Assembly (NCBI RefSeq): GCF_003062295.1
Contig: NZ_PYCN01000014.1
Location: 62,001-126,000, forward strand
DNA length: 64,000 nucleotides
Direction of reading: 5' to 3'
Source of the DNA: Bradyrhizobium algeriense
GTDB taxonomy: Bacteria; Pseudomonadota; Alphaproteobacteria; Rhizobiales; Xanthobacteraceae
Of this stretch, positions 50,080-58,633 are shown one piece after another. Positions within the stretch are counted from its first letter, which is position 1; every line of letters starts with the position of its first letter. Both the position numbers and the translations under genes were made by a program. The notes under the pieces are model-generated. The model saw only the letters and a list, made by a program, of their open reading frames with translations. It had not been told where the DNA came from and made no database searches.

Positions 50080-53000
50080 TTATGCGACGGCCTCTGGTCG
50101 CTTACGTTCGACGGGCTCAATTGCCGGCGGCGGCGATCGGCTACCGGCATCGTCCACGTTTCCCAGCCGAAAGCCCTTCACCAGGCCAAAGATCGCCGGA
50201 ATCACGATCAGCGTCAGCAGCGTCGAGGAGATCATGCCGCCGATCATCGGCACGGCGATCCGCTGCATGATTTCGGAGCCGGTACCGGTACTCCACATGA
50301 TCGGCAGCAGGCCCGCCATGATCGCGACCACCGTCATCATCTTCGGGCGCACGCGCTCGACCGCGCCCTCCATGATGGCATCGTAAAGGTCGCTGCGCGT
50401 CAGGGCGCGGCCCTCGGCGTCGCTCCGGCCCTTGATCTCAGCCAATGCCTGGTTGAGGTAGATCAGCATCACCACGCCGGTCTCGGCGGCTACTCCAGCC
50501 AGCGCAATGAAGCCGACGGCGACCGCGACCGACAGGTTGAAGCCAAGCCACCACATCAGCCAGAGACCGCCGACCAGCGCGAATGGCAGCGAGAGCATGA
50601 CGATCATCGTCTCGGTGATCGAGCGGAAGTTGAGGTACAGCAGCAGGAAGATGATCAACAGCGTCACGGGGACGACGATCTTCAGCCGGGCAGTGGCGCG
50701 CTCGAGGTATTCGTACTGGCCACTCCACATGACGTAGTAGCCCGGCGGAAACTGGATGCTGGCCTGCACAGCGCGCTGGGCGTCAGCGACATAGCCGCCG
50801 AGGTCGCGGTCACGGATGTCGACATAGATATAGGTCGCCAGTTGGCCATTCTCGGTGCGGATCGAGGACGGCCCCCGCGCCTGCGCGACCTTTGCGACTT
50901 CGCCGATCGGGACGGCGCCGCCGGCTGGCATCGGCACCAACACGTCGCTTTCAATCGTCTTCGGACTATCGCGCAAATCCCGCGGGTAGCGCATGTTGAC
51001 GGAGAAGCGCTGGCGTCCCTCGACCGTCGTTGTGACCGTCTGCCCGCCAAGCGCCGTTGCAATGGTGTCCTGGACGTCCTGGACCATGATGCCGTAGCGC
51101 GCCATCGCTTCGCGGTCCGGCGTGATCTCCAGATAGTAGCCACCGATGCCGCGCTCGGCGTAGGCGGACGAAGTGCCGGGGACCGCCTTCACGACCTGCT
51201 CGATCTGCTTGGCTAGCTTGTCGATCTCGATCAGATCGGTACCGATCACCTTGACCCCGACCGGGGTGCGGATGCCGGTCGACAGCATATCGATGCGGGC
51301 CTTGATCGGCATGGTCCAGGCGTTGGAGACGCCAGGAAACTGTAGTGCCTTGTCCATCTCCGCGATCAAGCTGTCGATTGTCACGCCGGCTCGCCACTCC
51401 TGCTTCGGTTTGAGATTGACGATGGTCTCGTACATTTCCGACGGCGCCGGATCGGTTGCAGTCGCGGCGCGGCCTGCCTTGCCGTAGACGGACGCGACTT
51501 CAGGAAAAGAACGGATGATCCGATCCTGGGTCTGCATCAGTTCAGCGGACTTGGTGACAGAGATGCCCGGTAATGTCGTCGGCATATAGAGCAGCGTGCC
51601 CTCGTTCAGGTTCGGCATGAATTCGGTGCCTAGCTGCCGGGCGGGCCAGACGCTCACTGCCAGAATCGCGAGTGCGAGCAGGACAACCAGCGTTTTGGCG
51701 CGCAGGACGCCCTTGATAACGGGCCGGTAGATCCAGATCAGAAAGCGGTTGATCGGGTTCTTGTGCTCGGGAACGATTCTGCCGCGGACGAAGATCACCA
51801 TCAGCGCCGGCACCAACGTCACCGAGAGCAGTGCGGCGGCAGCCATGGCAAAGGTCTTGGTGAAGGCGAGCGGGCTGAACAAGCGCCCTTCCTGCTGCTC
51901 CAGCGTGAAGATCGGCATGAATGAGACAGTAATGATCAGGAGGCTGAAGAACAGCGCCGGCCCGACCTGCGAGGCCGCTTCGATCAGGACGGCCACCCGG
52001 GACTTTCCAGGCTCCGCTCGTTCGAGGTGCTTGTGCGCATTCTCGATCATGACGATCGCCGCATCCACCATCGCTCCGATCGCGATCGCGATGCCGCCGA
52101 GGCTCATGATGTTGGAGCCGATCCCGAGCAGCTTCATCGCGCCAAACGCCATCAGCACGCCGACCGGCAGCATCAGGATGGCGACCAGTGCGCTGCGAAC
52201 GTGCAGCAGGAACACGATACAGACCAATGCTACGACGACGCTCTCCTCAAACAGCGTGTGCTTGAGCGTGTCGATGGCCGCGTATATCAGGTTCGAGCGA
52301 TCGTAGACCGGCACAATCTCGACCGATTTCGGCAGGCTGCTGGCGATTTCCTTGAAACGCTTCTTGACGTTCTCAATGACGTCGAGCGCGTTGACGCCAA
52401 AACGCTGCAGCACAATACCGCTCGCGACCTCGCCCTCACCGTTCAGTTCGGTGATGCCGCGCCGCTCGTCGGGGCCTAGCTCCACCCGGGCGACGTCGCG
52501 CAGCAGCACCGGCGTGCCGTTGCTTACCTTCAGTACGACGTTGCCGAGGTCATTGATGCTCTTCAGGTAGCCCTTGCCGCGAATGACGTATTCGAATTCG
52601 GACAGTTCGACGGTGCGGCCGCCGACATCGGCGTTGCTGGCGCGGATCGCCTCGCGAATCTTCTGCATGGTGATGCCGCGGTCGCGCATGCGCTGCGGAT
52701 CGAGGATCACGTTATATTGCTTGACGAAGCCGCCAACGCTCGCGACTTCCGCGACACCTTCGGCCTTGGCAAGTGCAAACTTCAGATTCCAGTCCTGGAT
52801 CGCGCGTGTTTCGGAAAGGTTCAGCTCCTTCGACATGATAGCGTATTGGTAAACCCAGCCGACGCCGGTCGCATCCGGGCCGATGGTCGGCGTCACGCCC
52901 GCGGGAATGCGCGAGGTCGCGGCGTTCAGGAATTCCAGCACGCGGGAGCGCGCCCAATAGATGTCGGTGCCGTCCTCGAAGATGACATAGACGAACGACA

Positions 53001-53268
53001 CGCCGAAGAACGAGAACCCGCGCACGACTTTCGAGCGCGGCACCGTGAGCATGGCCGTGGTCAGGGGATAGGTGACCTGGTCCTCGATCACCTGCGGCGC
53101 TTGCCCCGGATACTCCGTGTAGACGATCACCTGCGTATCAGAGAGGTCCGGAATGGCGTCGAGGGGCAAATGCGCCAGCGCGTAGAGACCCGCTGCGGCG
53201 GCAAACGTCGTGCCGAAAAACACCAGCAGCAGGTTGCGCGCCGACCAGGCGATGAGGCGGGCAATCAT
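50080..53268 (-). CDS. cusA: CusA-type copper/silver RND efflux pump
   Basis: 1062 residues, full length for the heavy-metal RND family. It exports Cu(I)/Ag(I) across the envelope as a trimer in the inner membrane. N-terminal SARNLLLVFFGTTFAAAAGL and AIPDLSDTQVIVYTEYPGQ are family hallmarks, and GAMVDAAIVMIENAHKH holds the transmembrane Asp402. Met562, Met612 and Met661 (LLYMPTTLPG, SEMYETI, RIDMLSTG) have the same 50- and 49-residue spacing as the E. coli CusA metal ligands Met573/623/672, which supports monovalent copper or silver as substrate. ATG overlaps the cusB stop by 4 bp. Confidence 0.93.
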   Translation of the reverse strand: MIARLIAWSARNLLLVFFGTTFAAAAGLYALAHLPLDAIPDLSDTQVIVYTEYPGQAPQVIEDQVTYPLTTAMLTVPRSKVVRGFSFFGVSFVYVIFEDGTDIYWARSRVLEFLNAATSRIPAGVTPTIGPDATGVGWVYQYAIMSKELNLSETRAIQDWNLKFALAKAEGVAEVASVGGFVKQYNVILDPQRMRDRGITMQKIREAIRASNADVGGRTVELSEFEYVIRGKGYLKSINDLGNVVLKVSNGTPVLLRDVARVELGPDERRGITELNGEGEVASGIVLQRFGVNALDVIENVKKRFKEIASSLPKSVEIVPVYDRSNLIYAAIDTLKHTLFEESVVVALVCIVFLLHVRSALVAILMLPVGVLMAFGAMKLLGIGSNIMSLGGIAIAIGAMVDAAIVMIENAHKHLERAEPGKSRVAVLIEAASQVGPALFFSLLIITVSFMPIFTLEQQEGRLFSPLAFTKTFAMAAAALLSVTLVPALMVIFVRGRIVPEHKNPINRFLIWIYRPVIKGVLRAKTLVVLLALAILAVSVWPARQLGTEFMPNLNEGTLLYMPTTLPGISVTKSAELMQTQDRIIRSFPEVASVYGKAGRAATATDPAPSEMYETIVNLKPKQEWRAGVTIDSLIAEMDKALQFPGVSNAWTMPIKARIDMLSTGIRTPVGVKVIGTDLIEIDKLAKQIEQVVKAVPGTSSAYAERGIGGYYLEITPDREAMARYGIMVQDVQDTIATALGGQTVTTTVEGRQRFSVNMRYPRDLRDSPKTIESDVLVPMPAGGAVPIGEVAKVAQARGPSSIRTENGQLATYIYVDIRDRDLGGYVADAQRAVQASIQFPPGYYVMWSGQYEYLERATARLKIVVPVTLLIIFLLLYLNFRSITETMIVMLSLPFALVGGLWLMWWLGFNLSVAVAVGFIALAGVAAETGVVMLIYLNQALAEIKGRSDAEGRALTRSDLYDAIMEGAVERVRPKMMTVVAIMAGLLPIMWSTGTGSEIMQRIAVPMIGGMISSTLLTLIVIPAIFGLVKGFRLGNVDDAGSRSPPPAIEPVERKRPEAVA

Positions 53269-54668
53269 GGCTGGGCTCCCTCGGCAAAGCCTTTCAGCGC
53301 CGCCTTCAGATTGCTCTCGGCGTCGATCAGGAAATTGGCCGAGACCACCACCGCATCATCCTCGGCAAGGCCCTCGCGGATCTCGACATATCCCTCTCCG
53401 CGCTGGCCGAGCTTGACCTCGCGCGGCTCGAACCGCCCTCCCCCCTTATCGACCAGAACCGCCTGCCGGCTACCTGTATCCATGACGGCGCTTTCCGGAA
53501 CGGCCAAAACGGCTTCCGGACTGCCAGTGTCGATTTCGGCATCGACATACATGTCGTGAATCAACAGCAGTTGCGGATTGGACAGTTCGACGCGCACGCG
53601 CGCCGTTCGCGTCTCCTTGTTGATCTGCGGATAGATGACGTTGATCTTCCCCAGAAATTCCTTTCCGGGAAAACTGCGCGCGCGCACTGTCGCGCGCTGG
53701 CCGATCGCCACGCTACCGAGGTCGCGTTCGGCCACGTCGATGATGGCCCACAGCACCGAGTGATCGGCAATCCTGAACAATACGTCGCCCGGTTGGGCGC
53801 GCATGCCTTCAGTGACGTTGCGTTCGAGAACGATCCCATCGCGTGGCGATGTCCATTCGATCCCGATCGGAACGTTGCGGCTCTTCTCGATGGCGAGGAT
53901 GGCCGCTTCAGGCACGTCCAGATTCATCAGCCGCTGACGCGAGCCCCTGCCATATGGCCCCTCGCTGCCGCCGGTGACTTTGGAATTGAGCGTCGAGATG
54001 TATTCGGCAGCCGCGGACGAAACCGCCGGGCTGTAGATTTCCATCAGCGGCTGGCCCTTGACGACGTGCGCTCCCGTGGTGACGTCGGCAACTTTCTGGA
54101 CATAGCTTTCGGCGCGCATCGAGATCACGGAGACGCGCCGTTCATCGAGCTGAACCGTGCCGGGCGCGCGGATCATGGTGCGGATCACGCGCCGGACGGC
54201 CGGCTCCGACTTGACGCCGGTGCGCTGGATCTTTCCGGGCGAGACCTTGACCGATCCGTCGTCGCTGTCGTCGCCCTCGTAGACGGGGATGTAATCCATC
54301 CCCATCGAGTCCTTCTTCGGCGTCGGCGAAACATCCGGCAGACCCATCGGGTTGCGGTAGTACTTGATCTTGCGGTCGGCAGGCGGCGCAGCCGCCACTT
54401 CCGCCGGATCGTCGAAACTGACGTCGGCGCCCGCGGGGACGGCACGGTAGTCACGGCCGTCAGATGTCTTTTTCGGCACCAGCGAATAGAGCGGCTTGTC
54501 GTCCGGATCCTGGTAGTAGATCGCAGCGGCAGCCGGTTCGGCTTGCGCGATGACATGAGCGTGCTTGGTATCTCCACTCGACAAGACGAACGGACGCGAG
54601 ATGATGACGGCCACCGTCGCAGCCGCAATGGCAGCGGCTGCCACGACTAGCAGGATCGACCGTTTCAT
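53265..54668 (-). CDS. cusB: CusB-type periplasmic adaptor with two heavy-metal-binding modules
   Basis: 467 residues. An N-terminal anchor (LLVVAAAAIAAATVAVIIS) is followed by two copies of the YHS-like heavy-metal-binding module. The second (100-131) is intact, KIKYYRNPMGLPDVSPTPKK then DSMGMDYIPVY; the first (49-77) keeps the frame IYYQDPDDKPLYSLVPKK then TSDGRDYRAV but has lost its Met residues. The barrel-sandwich and beta-barrel domains of a membrane fusion protein fill 150-440. It links the RND pump to an outer-membrane channel; no cusC gene is in the window. Coupled to cusA and the FixH-like gene by 4-bp overlaps. Confidence 0.92.
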   Translation of the reverse strand: MKRSILLVVAAAAIAAATVAVIISRPFVLSSGDTKHAHVIAQAEPAAAAIYYQDPDDKPLYSLVPKKTSDGRDYRAVPAGADVSFDDPAEVAAAPPADRKIKYYRNPMGLPDVSPTPKKDSMGMDYIPVYEGDDSDDGSVKVSPGKIQRTGVKSEPAVRRVIRTMIRAPGTVQLDERRVSVISMRAESYVQKVADVTTGAHVVKGQPLMEIYSPAVSSAAAEYISTLNSKVTGGSEGPYGRGSRQRLMNLDVPEAAILAIEKSRNVPIGIEWTSPRDGIVLERNVTEGMRAQPGDVLFRIADHSVLWAIIDVAERDLGSVAIGQRATVRARSFPGKEFLGKINVIYPQINKETRTARVRVELSNPQLLLIHDMYVDAEIDTGSPEAVLAVPESAVMDTGSRQAVLVDKGGGRFEPREVKLGQRGEGYVEIREGLAEDDAVVVSANFLIDAESNLKAALKGFAEGAQP

Positions 54669-55072
54669 TTGTCGGCCTGAATGACGAGCTTGTTTTCGAC
54701 CGTGCCGGTTTCACCCTGCACCTTGGCGCCAAGCGACAACTGCCAGCGGCCGGCCATGCTGAAATTGGCCTTGAACCGGTAGGTGCCCGGCTCCGATCCC
54801 GGGAGCGGGATGACCTTGGTGACCATCTCCTGCATGGCATCGGGCGCCATGTCGAGGCGCGTGGCGAAAATGACCGCGTCCGGAACGGACTTGCCCGTCG
54901 TCTTGTCGACGAGCTTCACGGTGATGGTCTTGTCGGGGCCGGCCTTCACGGTCGGTTCGACAAACCTAAACTCGTAGTTCTTGATGTCGGCAAGCGCGAC
55001 GGTGGCGGCGCAGGTCATCGCAGCGCCGGTCAGCGCAACCCAAAGGGTGCGCGAAAACTGATTGGCCTTCAT
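54665..55072 (-). CDS. FixH-like periplasmic protein of the cus operon
   Basis: 135 residues. A signal peptide (LWVALTGAAMTCAATVALA) precedes an immunoglobulin-like FixH/YtkA domain: YEFRFVEPTVKAGPDKTITV, DKTTGKSVPDAVIFATRLDM then APDAMQEMV, and GTYRFKANFSMAGRWQLSLG. Met residues in RLDMAPDAMQEM and FSMAG could bind copper. YtkA-like proteins are often found in copper efflux operons; the role may be metal hand-over to CusB. Its stop overlaps the cusB start by 4 bp. Confidence 0.8.
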   Translation of the reverse strand: MKANQFSRTLWVALTGAAMTCAATVALADIKNYEFRFVEPTVKAGPDKTITVKLVDKTTGKSVPDAVIFATRLDMAPDAMQEMVTKVIPLPGSEPGTYRFKANFSMAGRWQLSLGAKVQGETGTVENKLVIQADK

Positions 55073-55154
55073 AGTGATAATCCTCAGGTCTCGTGGTCAG
55101 CCGCGATGGCGGCATGGGCGCGGACGCCGCAAGAGCGCCGCGTACTCCGGCGAG

Positions 55155-55523
55155 CTACGCCGAAAGGACCAGGGACCGGGGAGGTTTTGGAGGAGGTGAA
55201 TACCCGACGCTTTCCACTTCGGGATCGCTGCCGGGAAGCAGCATCCGAAGCGTAACGGGCAGGATTTCAGCGACACCAGCCGGCAGCGGCGCCTGCAACG
55301 TCGTCGACACGCAGAGCGCCATCAACGGGCACTGGCCGCAATCCACAGGCGACGATTTATCCGGGCAGCACGGCATATCGTCGGACATGGCGGTCATGTC
55401 ATCGGACATCGACGTCATCGATGCCGTCGCGCCCGTATTCGCCCGCGCCGTGAGCGGGGCGATGACGAGGCCGACGATCACAAGGACCGCCAGCAGCCGG
55501 CAAAGGTGGATCGAGCGTTTCAC
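55155..55523 (-). CDS. Exported Met/Cys-rich protein at the head of the cus operon
   Basis: 122 residues from GTG 55521-55523, chosen because a signal peptide begins there (VKRSIHLCRLLAVLVIVGLV); an in-frame ATG at 55574 would bury it. The mature part contains MTSMSDDMTAMSDDMPCCP and DCGQCPLMALC, a cluster of Met and Cys typical of periplasmic copper-binding or sensing proteins. Its Pro-rich C-terminus has no clear fold. It is followed at 82 bp by the FixH-like gene, so it probably leads the operon. Confidence 0.6.
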   Translation of the reverse strand: MKRSIHLCRLLAVLVIVGLVIAPLTARANTGATASMTSMSDDMTAMSDDMPCCPDKSSPVDCGQCPLMALCVSTTLQAPLPAGVAEILPVTLRMLLPGSDPEVESVGYSPPPKPPRSLVLSA

Positions 55524-55711
55524 GGGACCAGTTTCGCACAACCCGACCCATGATGGGAAGCAAAGTTCCATCACGAAATCGCGGGTTTCGTTAACATATC
55601 CCGGTCGGGAATGATCGCATTGCGATGAATCAAATCCATCCGCACCGGCAGGGCCAGGTTCGTATTGCCGGAGAGCCAGAACATTTTTCTGGGCCGCGAC
55701 TTAAAGGTAAC

Positions 55712-55730
55712 GACCGCCCGGTTGGCGGTC
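55712..55730 (+). promoter_or_regulatory. 7-bp inverted repeat upstream of the copper-storage gene
   Basis: GACCGCC (55712-55718), 5-nt spacer, GGCGGTC (55724-55730), 25 nt before ATG 55755. Position in the divergent cus/csp gap suggests an operator or leader hairpin. No specific regulator can be assigned. Confidence 0.35.
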
Positions 55731-55754
55731 TGCCCTCCAGCCAGGAGCACCACC

Positions 55755-56159
55755 ATGCACGCCCGCGAAATGATCGGCACCCACCCGGCCGTCCAGGGCC
55801 AGATCAACGACGCCCTGATCCGCTGCATCGAGGAATGTTATTCCTGCGCCCAGACCTGCACCTCCTGTGCCGACGCCTGCCTGTCAGAGCGCATGGTGCA
55901 GGAGCTGACCCAGTGCATCCGCCTGGACCTGGATTGCGCCGACATCTGCAATATCACCGGCCGCATCATGACCCGCAGGACGGGTTCCGATGACGAAGTG
56001 ATGCGCCGCATGCTCAGCGTCTGCGCCGCCGCCTGCCGGCTTTGCGCGGAGGAGTGCCAGAAGCACGCTTCCATGCATGAACATTGCCGCATCTGCGCGG
56101 AAAGCTGCCGCCGCTGCATGGAGGCCTGCCAGGAATTGGCACGCGGCATGGCGCACTAG
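55755..56159 (+). CDS. Csp3-like four-helix copper-storage protein (DUF326)
   Basis: 134 residues from ATG 55755 with CAGGAGCACCACC upstream; a longer reading from 55665 has no support. No signal peptide, so it is cytosolic like Csp3. Eighteen cysteines line the helices in C-x3-C / C-x2-C spacing: CIEECYSCAQTCTSCADAC, LDCADIC, CAAACRLCAEEC, CRICAESCRRCMEAC. Csp proteins hold many Cu(I) ions inside a four-helix bundle. It is divergent from the cus operon and thus part of the same copper-handling block. Confidence 0.9.
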   Translation: MHAREMIGTHPAVQGQINDALIRCIEECYSCAQTCTSCADACLSERMVQELTQCIRLDLDCADICNITGRIMTRRTGSDDEVMRRMLSVCAAACRLCAEECQKHASMHEHCRICAESCRRCMEACQELARGMAH

Positions 56160-56229
56160 GTTGGACCGACATTCAGGATTCTCAAACCTTGCCGCTGCCA
56201 TGGTCTGGCTGCGTTGAATGTCATCAAAC

Positions 56230-56985
56230 CTAGTCCAACCCGATCTTGCCCTGCGCCCAATAGGCCTTGCTCTTCACCCGCGATGATACGATGCCGACTG
56301 CTTTCAGGGCCCGGCTTACGCGCTGGATCGACGATGCCTTGCCCGTAAGAACGAAATGCGCGCCGCTTGCGGCAAGGCGCAACACCTCGGCTTCGGCTGC
56401 GGCGAGATGGGCGTCGGCGGCGAGGCGCTCGATCAAGGTCGCTTGGCCGAGGCCGATCGCCTCCAGCACCGGCCGCGACTCCACGACATCCGAGACCTCG
56501 AACACATGGGTTGCGCTGGCACCCTGCGGACTATCGCGGAGTGCCGCCGCCAGGCCGAACGAGGTTTCATCGCCGAACAGAACCACCGGCGATTCAAGGC
56601 CGGATAGATCGAGCGAGCGGCGCGGACCGAAGAACTGGCAAGTTTCGCCTTCGCGCAGGCCGCTTGCCCATCGGCTGCCGGGACCGTCGCCATGCGCGAA
56701 GGTGAGCATTCGTGTCCTGCCGCTGTCGGCGTCCCACGACATCGGCGTATAGGTCCGCGCGCTAAGGCCCGAGCCCATCGAAACCTGGACCTTTTGGCCC
56801 GCCGTCCAGGCGACGTTCCTGAGCGCCTCGCCTTCCAGGTCGGCCAGCCGGAAGCGGGGCGAGAGCGTCTCGACTGCCGCGACGCGCGCGGGACGCATGA
56901 ACCATCGCAGCAACGTCCGCGTGACAGGGCCCGGCGGAGTGAGCGGCGGCGCAGAATTTTGCGGTTCGTCGGCGGGTTGGGTCAA
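56230..56985 (-). CDS. Siderophore-interacting protein-type NAD(P)H flavin ferric reductase
   Basis: 251 residues from TTG 56983-56985, chosen because GAGAGGAG lies 6-7 nt upstream and the longer frame runs into the upstream gene. Domain order is an FAD-binding barrel (SMGSGLSARTYTPMSWD, then GDGPGSRWASGLREGE) and an NAD(P)-binding lobe (VVLFGDETSFGLAAALRD, HFVLTGKASSIQRVSRAL), as in ViuB/YqjH-type proteins. It probably reduces ferric siderophores in the cytoplasm. The O-methyltransferase gene lies 46 bp upstream on the same strand. Confidence 0.83.
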   Translation of the reverse strand: MTQPADEPQNSAPPLTPPGPVTRTLLRWFMRPARVAAVETLSPRFRLADLEGEALRNVAWTAGQKVQVSMGSGLSARTYTPMSWDADSGRTRMLTFAHGDGPGSRWASGLREGETCQFFGPRRSLDLSGLESPVVLFGDETSFGLAAALRDSPQGASATHVFEVSDVVESRPVLEAIGLGQATLIERLAADAHLAAAEAEVLRLAASGAHFVLTGKASSIQRVSRALKAVGIVSSRVKSKAYWAQGKIGLD

Positions 56986-57031
56986 AGGTTCGCTCCTCTC
57001 ACCGACATTTCGACGTCGTGGCCCACGCGGA

Positions 57032-57724
57032 TCACCTCGTCTTGACCGTGAATTCGTTGCCGCGCCCCGGATCGAACGACAGCGGCAGTGAGAGATAGCC
57101 GTTCTGCGGATCGCGGACATACTCGATGTAGCCGCCCGCCTCCGTGAACGCGTTCTCGCCGATGATTATCGCGCCGGGCTTCAGATGGGGCTCCAGCAGC
57201 GTGAGGACGGGAAGATAGAGGGTGAAGGCGCCATCGAGCATCGCCATGTCGATGTCGCCGCCGACGCCGGCTTTGAGGGTTTCCCGCGCATCGCCGATCC
57301 GAAACTCGACAAGATCGGCCAGCCCGGCGGCCCTGAGGTTCGCCTGCGCCCGCTCGGCCTTGCTGGGTTCAAGCTCGGTGCCGATCAGGATGCCGCCGCC
57401 CATGTCACGCAGCGCCGCCGCCATATAGATGGCGGAAATCCCCATCGAAGAACCGAACTCGACGATGCGCTTAGCCTTGCAGCTACGGGCGCACATGTAG
57501 AGAAAGCGCCCAAACTCCGGGGAGACGCTCAGGAAATTATCGGCGTAACCGTGATACAGTCCCGTCAAATCCTTGTTCTCGGCCTCGACAACCTGTTTCA
57601 TCGCCTGCTCGACATTGGTTATCTCGCTCGCGTAGGCCTGCATCAGCGGTGCATCGGCCGCATCCGCTTCCTGATGAAGGCGTTGGAGAACTTCCGCGAC
57701 GAGACCGCTGCTGACTGAATCCAT
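57032..57724 (-). CDS. O-methyltransferase (SAM-dependent, family 3 type)
   Basis: 230 residues from ATG 57722-57724, with GGAGCCGG upstream. The Rossmann core reads KRIVEFGSSMGISAIYMAAA (motif I), ILIGTELEPSKAERAQANL, DIDMAMLDGAFTLYLPVLTL and GAIIIGENAF. The layout matches catechol- or caffeoyl-CoA-like O-methyltransferases that need a divalent metal. Substrate unknown. Cotranscription with the siderophore-interacting reductase is likely from the 46-bp gap. Confidence 0.82.
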   Translation of the reverse strand: MDSVSSGLVAEVLQRLHQEADAADAPLMQAYASEITNVEQAMKQVVEAENKDLTGLYHGYADNFLSVSPEFGRFLYMCARSCKAKRIVEFGSSMGISAIYMAAALRDMGGGILIGTELEPSKAERAQANLRAAGLADLVEFRIGDARETLKAGVGGDIDMAMLDGAFTLYLPVLTLLEPHLKPGAIIIGENAFTEAGGYIEYVRDPQNGYLSLPLSFDPGRGNEFTVKTR

Positions 57725-57873
57725 TTTTTTCCGGCTCCTAGGGACGCGCCAGTGCGTACGCGTCAGAGCCAGAAATACGAGATCGGCCGCCTGACCGCAT
57801 TCCGCAAATACGACAATATATTGCGATTTCTGGTCAGCGCCGCGAGGGGATTTGTCCGCGGGTGGACCAGCGC

Positions 57874-57920
57874 TCACGCGGCGATGCGGCGTTCCGCCAA
57901 ATACCGGGCGGACAGCCCCT
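57874..57920 (-). pseudogene. 3' remnant of an AraC-family gene
   Basis: The minus strand reads SARYLAERRIAA and stop. The DNA from TCACGCGGC to CCGGGCGG is nearly identical to the last 45 bp of the intact AraC gene at 60085-60130 (ARYLAERRIAA). It shows that this spot once carried, or received by recombination, a related araC end. No other coding sequence remains between 57725 and 57965. Confidence 0.7.
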
Positions 57921-57965
57921 GGGCGGGCGGCCGAACGTTCCGAGGTATCTGCGCGCAGACCAGAG

Positions 57966-58541
57966 TCATGCGCGCTTCTGACGTTGGGCCAAGCCATCCA
58001 CGATGAGCGTCAAGCCCGCTTCAAACGCTGCCTCATAGTCTACAGGCGCACCATCGGTCCTGCGATCCCTATCGGCACTCAAGCTGGCGTCCGCCTGCTC
58101 TTCCAGCACGCTGCCAACGGTGAAGTGGCCGGCAGCGAGCATCGCCATCTTGGCATCCTGTTCTCCCAGGCCGGAAGCGACCAGGAAGGCGATCTTGTGC
58201 GCAATCCGGTCCATATCCGCAACTCCGGGACGGGATCCGGCATGGAGCCGCGCGCCGTCGCGGCGCCACAGGAGCGTTCGTCGGAAGCTGCGCATGTTAG
58301 CGAGGAACCAGGCCCGCCAGTCGTCCGTGGGTATCGGTAGCGGCGCGGTCGCATGGGGCGCCATCGCTTCATCAGCCATCGCAGCGAGCAGTTCCGTCTT
58401 CCTGCGGAAATGCCAATAGAGCGAGGGCTGTTCGACGCCCAGCCGTGTTGCCAGCCGCCTTGTGCTGACGGCGTCGAAGCCAACCTCATCGAGCAGATCA
58501 AGCGCCTCGGCGATGACGGTTTCACGAGTCATCTTGGTCAT
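57966..58541 (-). CDS. TetR-class repressor closely resembling tetracycline repressor TetR
   Basis: 191 residues; an ATG three codons in is an alternative start. It aligns to my recollection of TetR(B) without gaps for about 150 residues. DNA-reading helix: GVEQPSLYWHF (35-45), with Thr27, Arg28 and Lys48 kept. Of the drug-pocket residues, Asn82, Phe86, His100 and Glu147 are conserved, Thr103 is Ser, while His64 is Ala and Gln116 is Lys. The C-terminal domain is the TetR_C type (AAGHFTVGSVLEEQ). It faces a divergent flavin monooxygenase gene across two tetO-like sites, so it should repress both. Confidence 0.9.
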   Translation of the reverse strand: MTKMTRETVIAEALDLLDEVGFDAVSTRRLATRLGVEQPSLYWHFRRKTELLAAMADEAMAPHATAPLPIPTDDWRAWFLANMRSFRRTLLWRRDGARLHAGSRPGVADMDRIAHKIAFLVASGLGEQDAKMAMLAAGHFTVGSVLEEQADASLSADRDRRTDGAPVDYEAAFEAGLTLIVDGLAQRQKRA

Positions 58542-58548
58542 CTTGACA

Positions 58549-58565
58549 ATCTATCATCGATAGAT
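58549..58565. promoter_or_regulatory. tetO1-like operator
   Basis: ATCTATC-ATC-GATAGAT, a 7-bp-arm palindrome. The core CTATCATCGATAG differs from Tn10 tetO1 (CTATCATTGATAG) at one base. It lies 8 bp upstream of the repressor start codon. Confidence 0.85.
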
Positions 58566-58581
58566 AATTCTGCAAATGAAT

Positions 58582-58594
58582 CTATCAGCGATAG
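58582..58594. promoter_or_regulatory. tetO2-like operator
   Basis: CTATC-AGC-GATAG differs from Tn10 tetO2 (CTATCAGTGATAG) at one base. Its centre is 31 bp from that of the first site, close to the Tn10 spacing of the two operators. It lies about 40 bp before the monooxygenase start. Confidence 0.85.
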
Positions 58595-58633
58595 GCTTCC
58601 CTCTATTTGTGCAAACTGAAACCGGAATGACCT

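Noticed and set aside
56230..57120. Longer 296-residue reading of the siderophore-interacting protein
   Set aside because: The extra N-terminus overlaps the upstream methyltransferase gene and is Arg-rich shadow sequence; TTG 56985 has a proper ribosome site.
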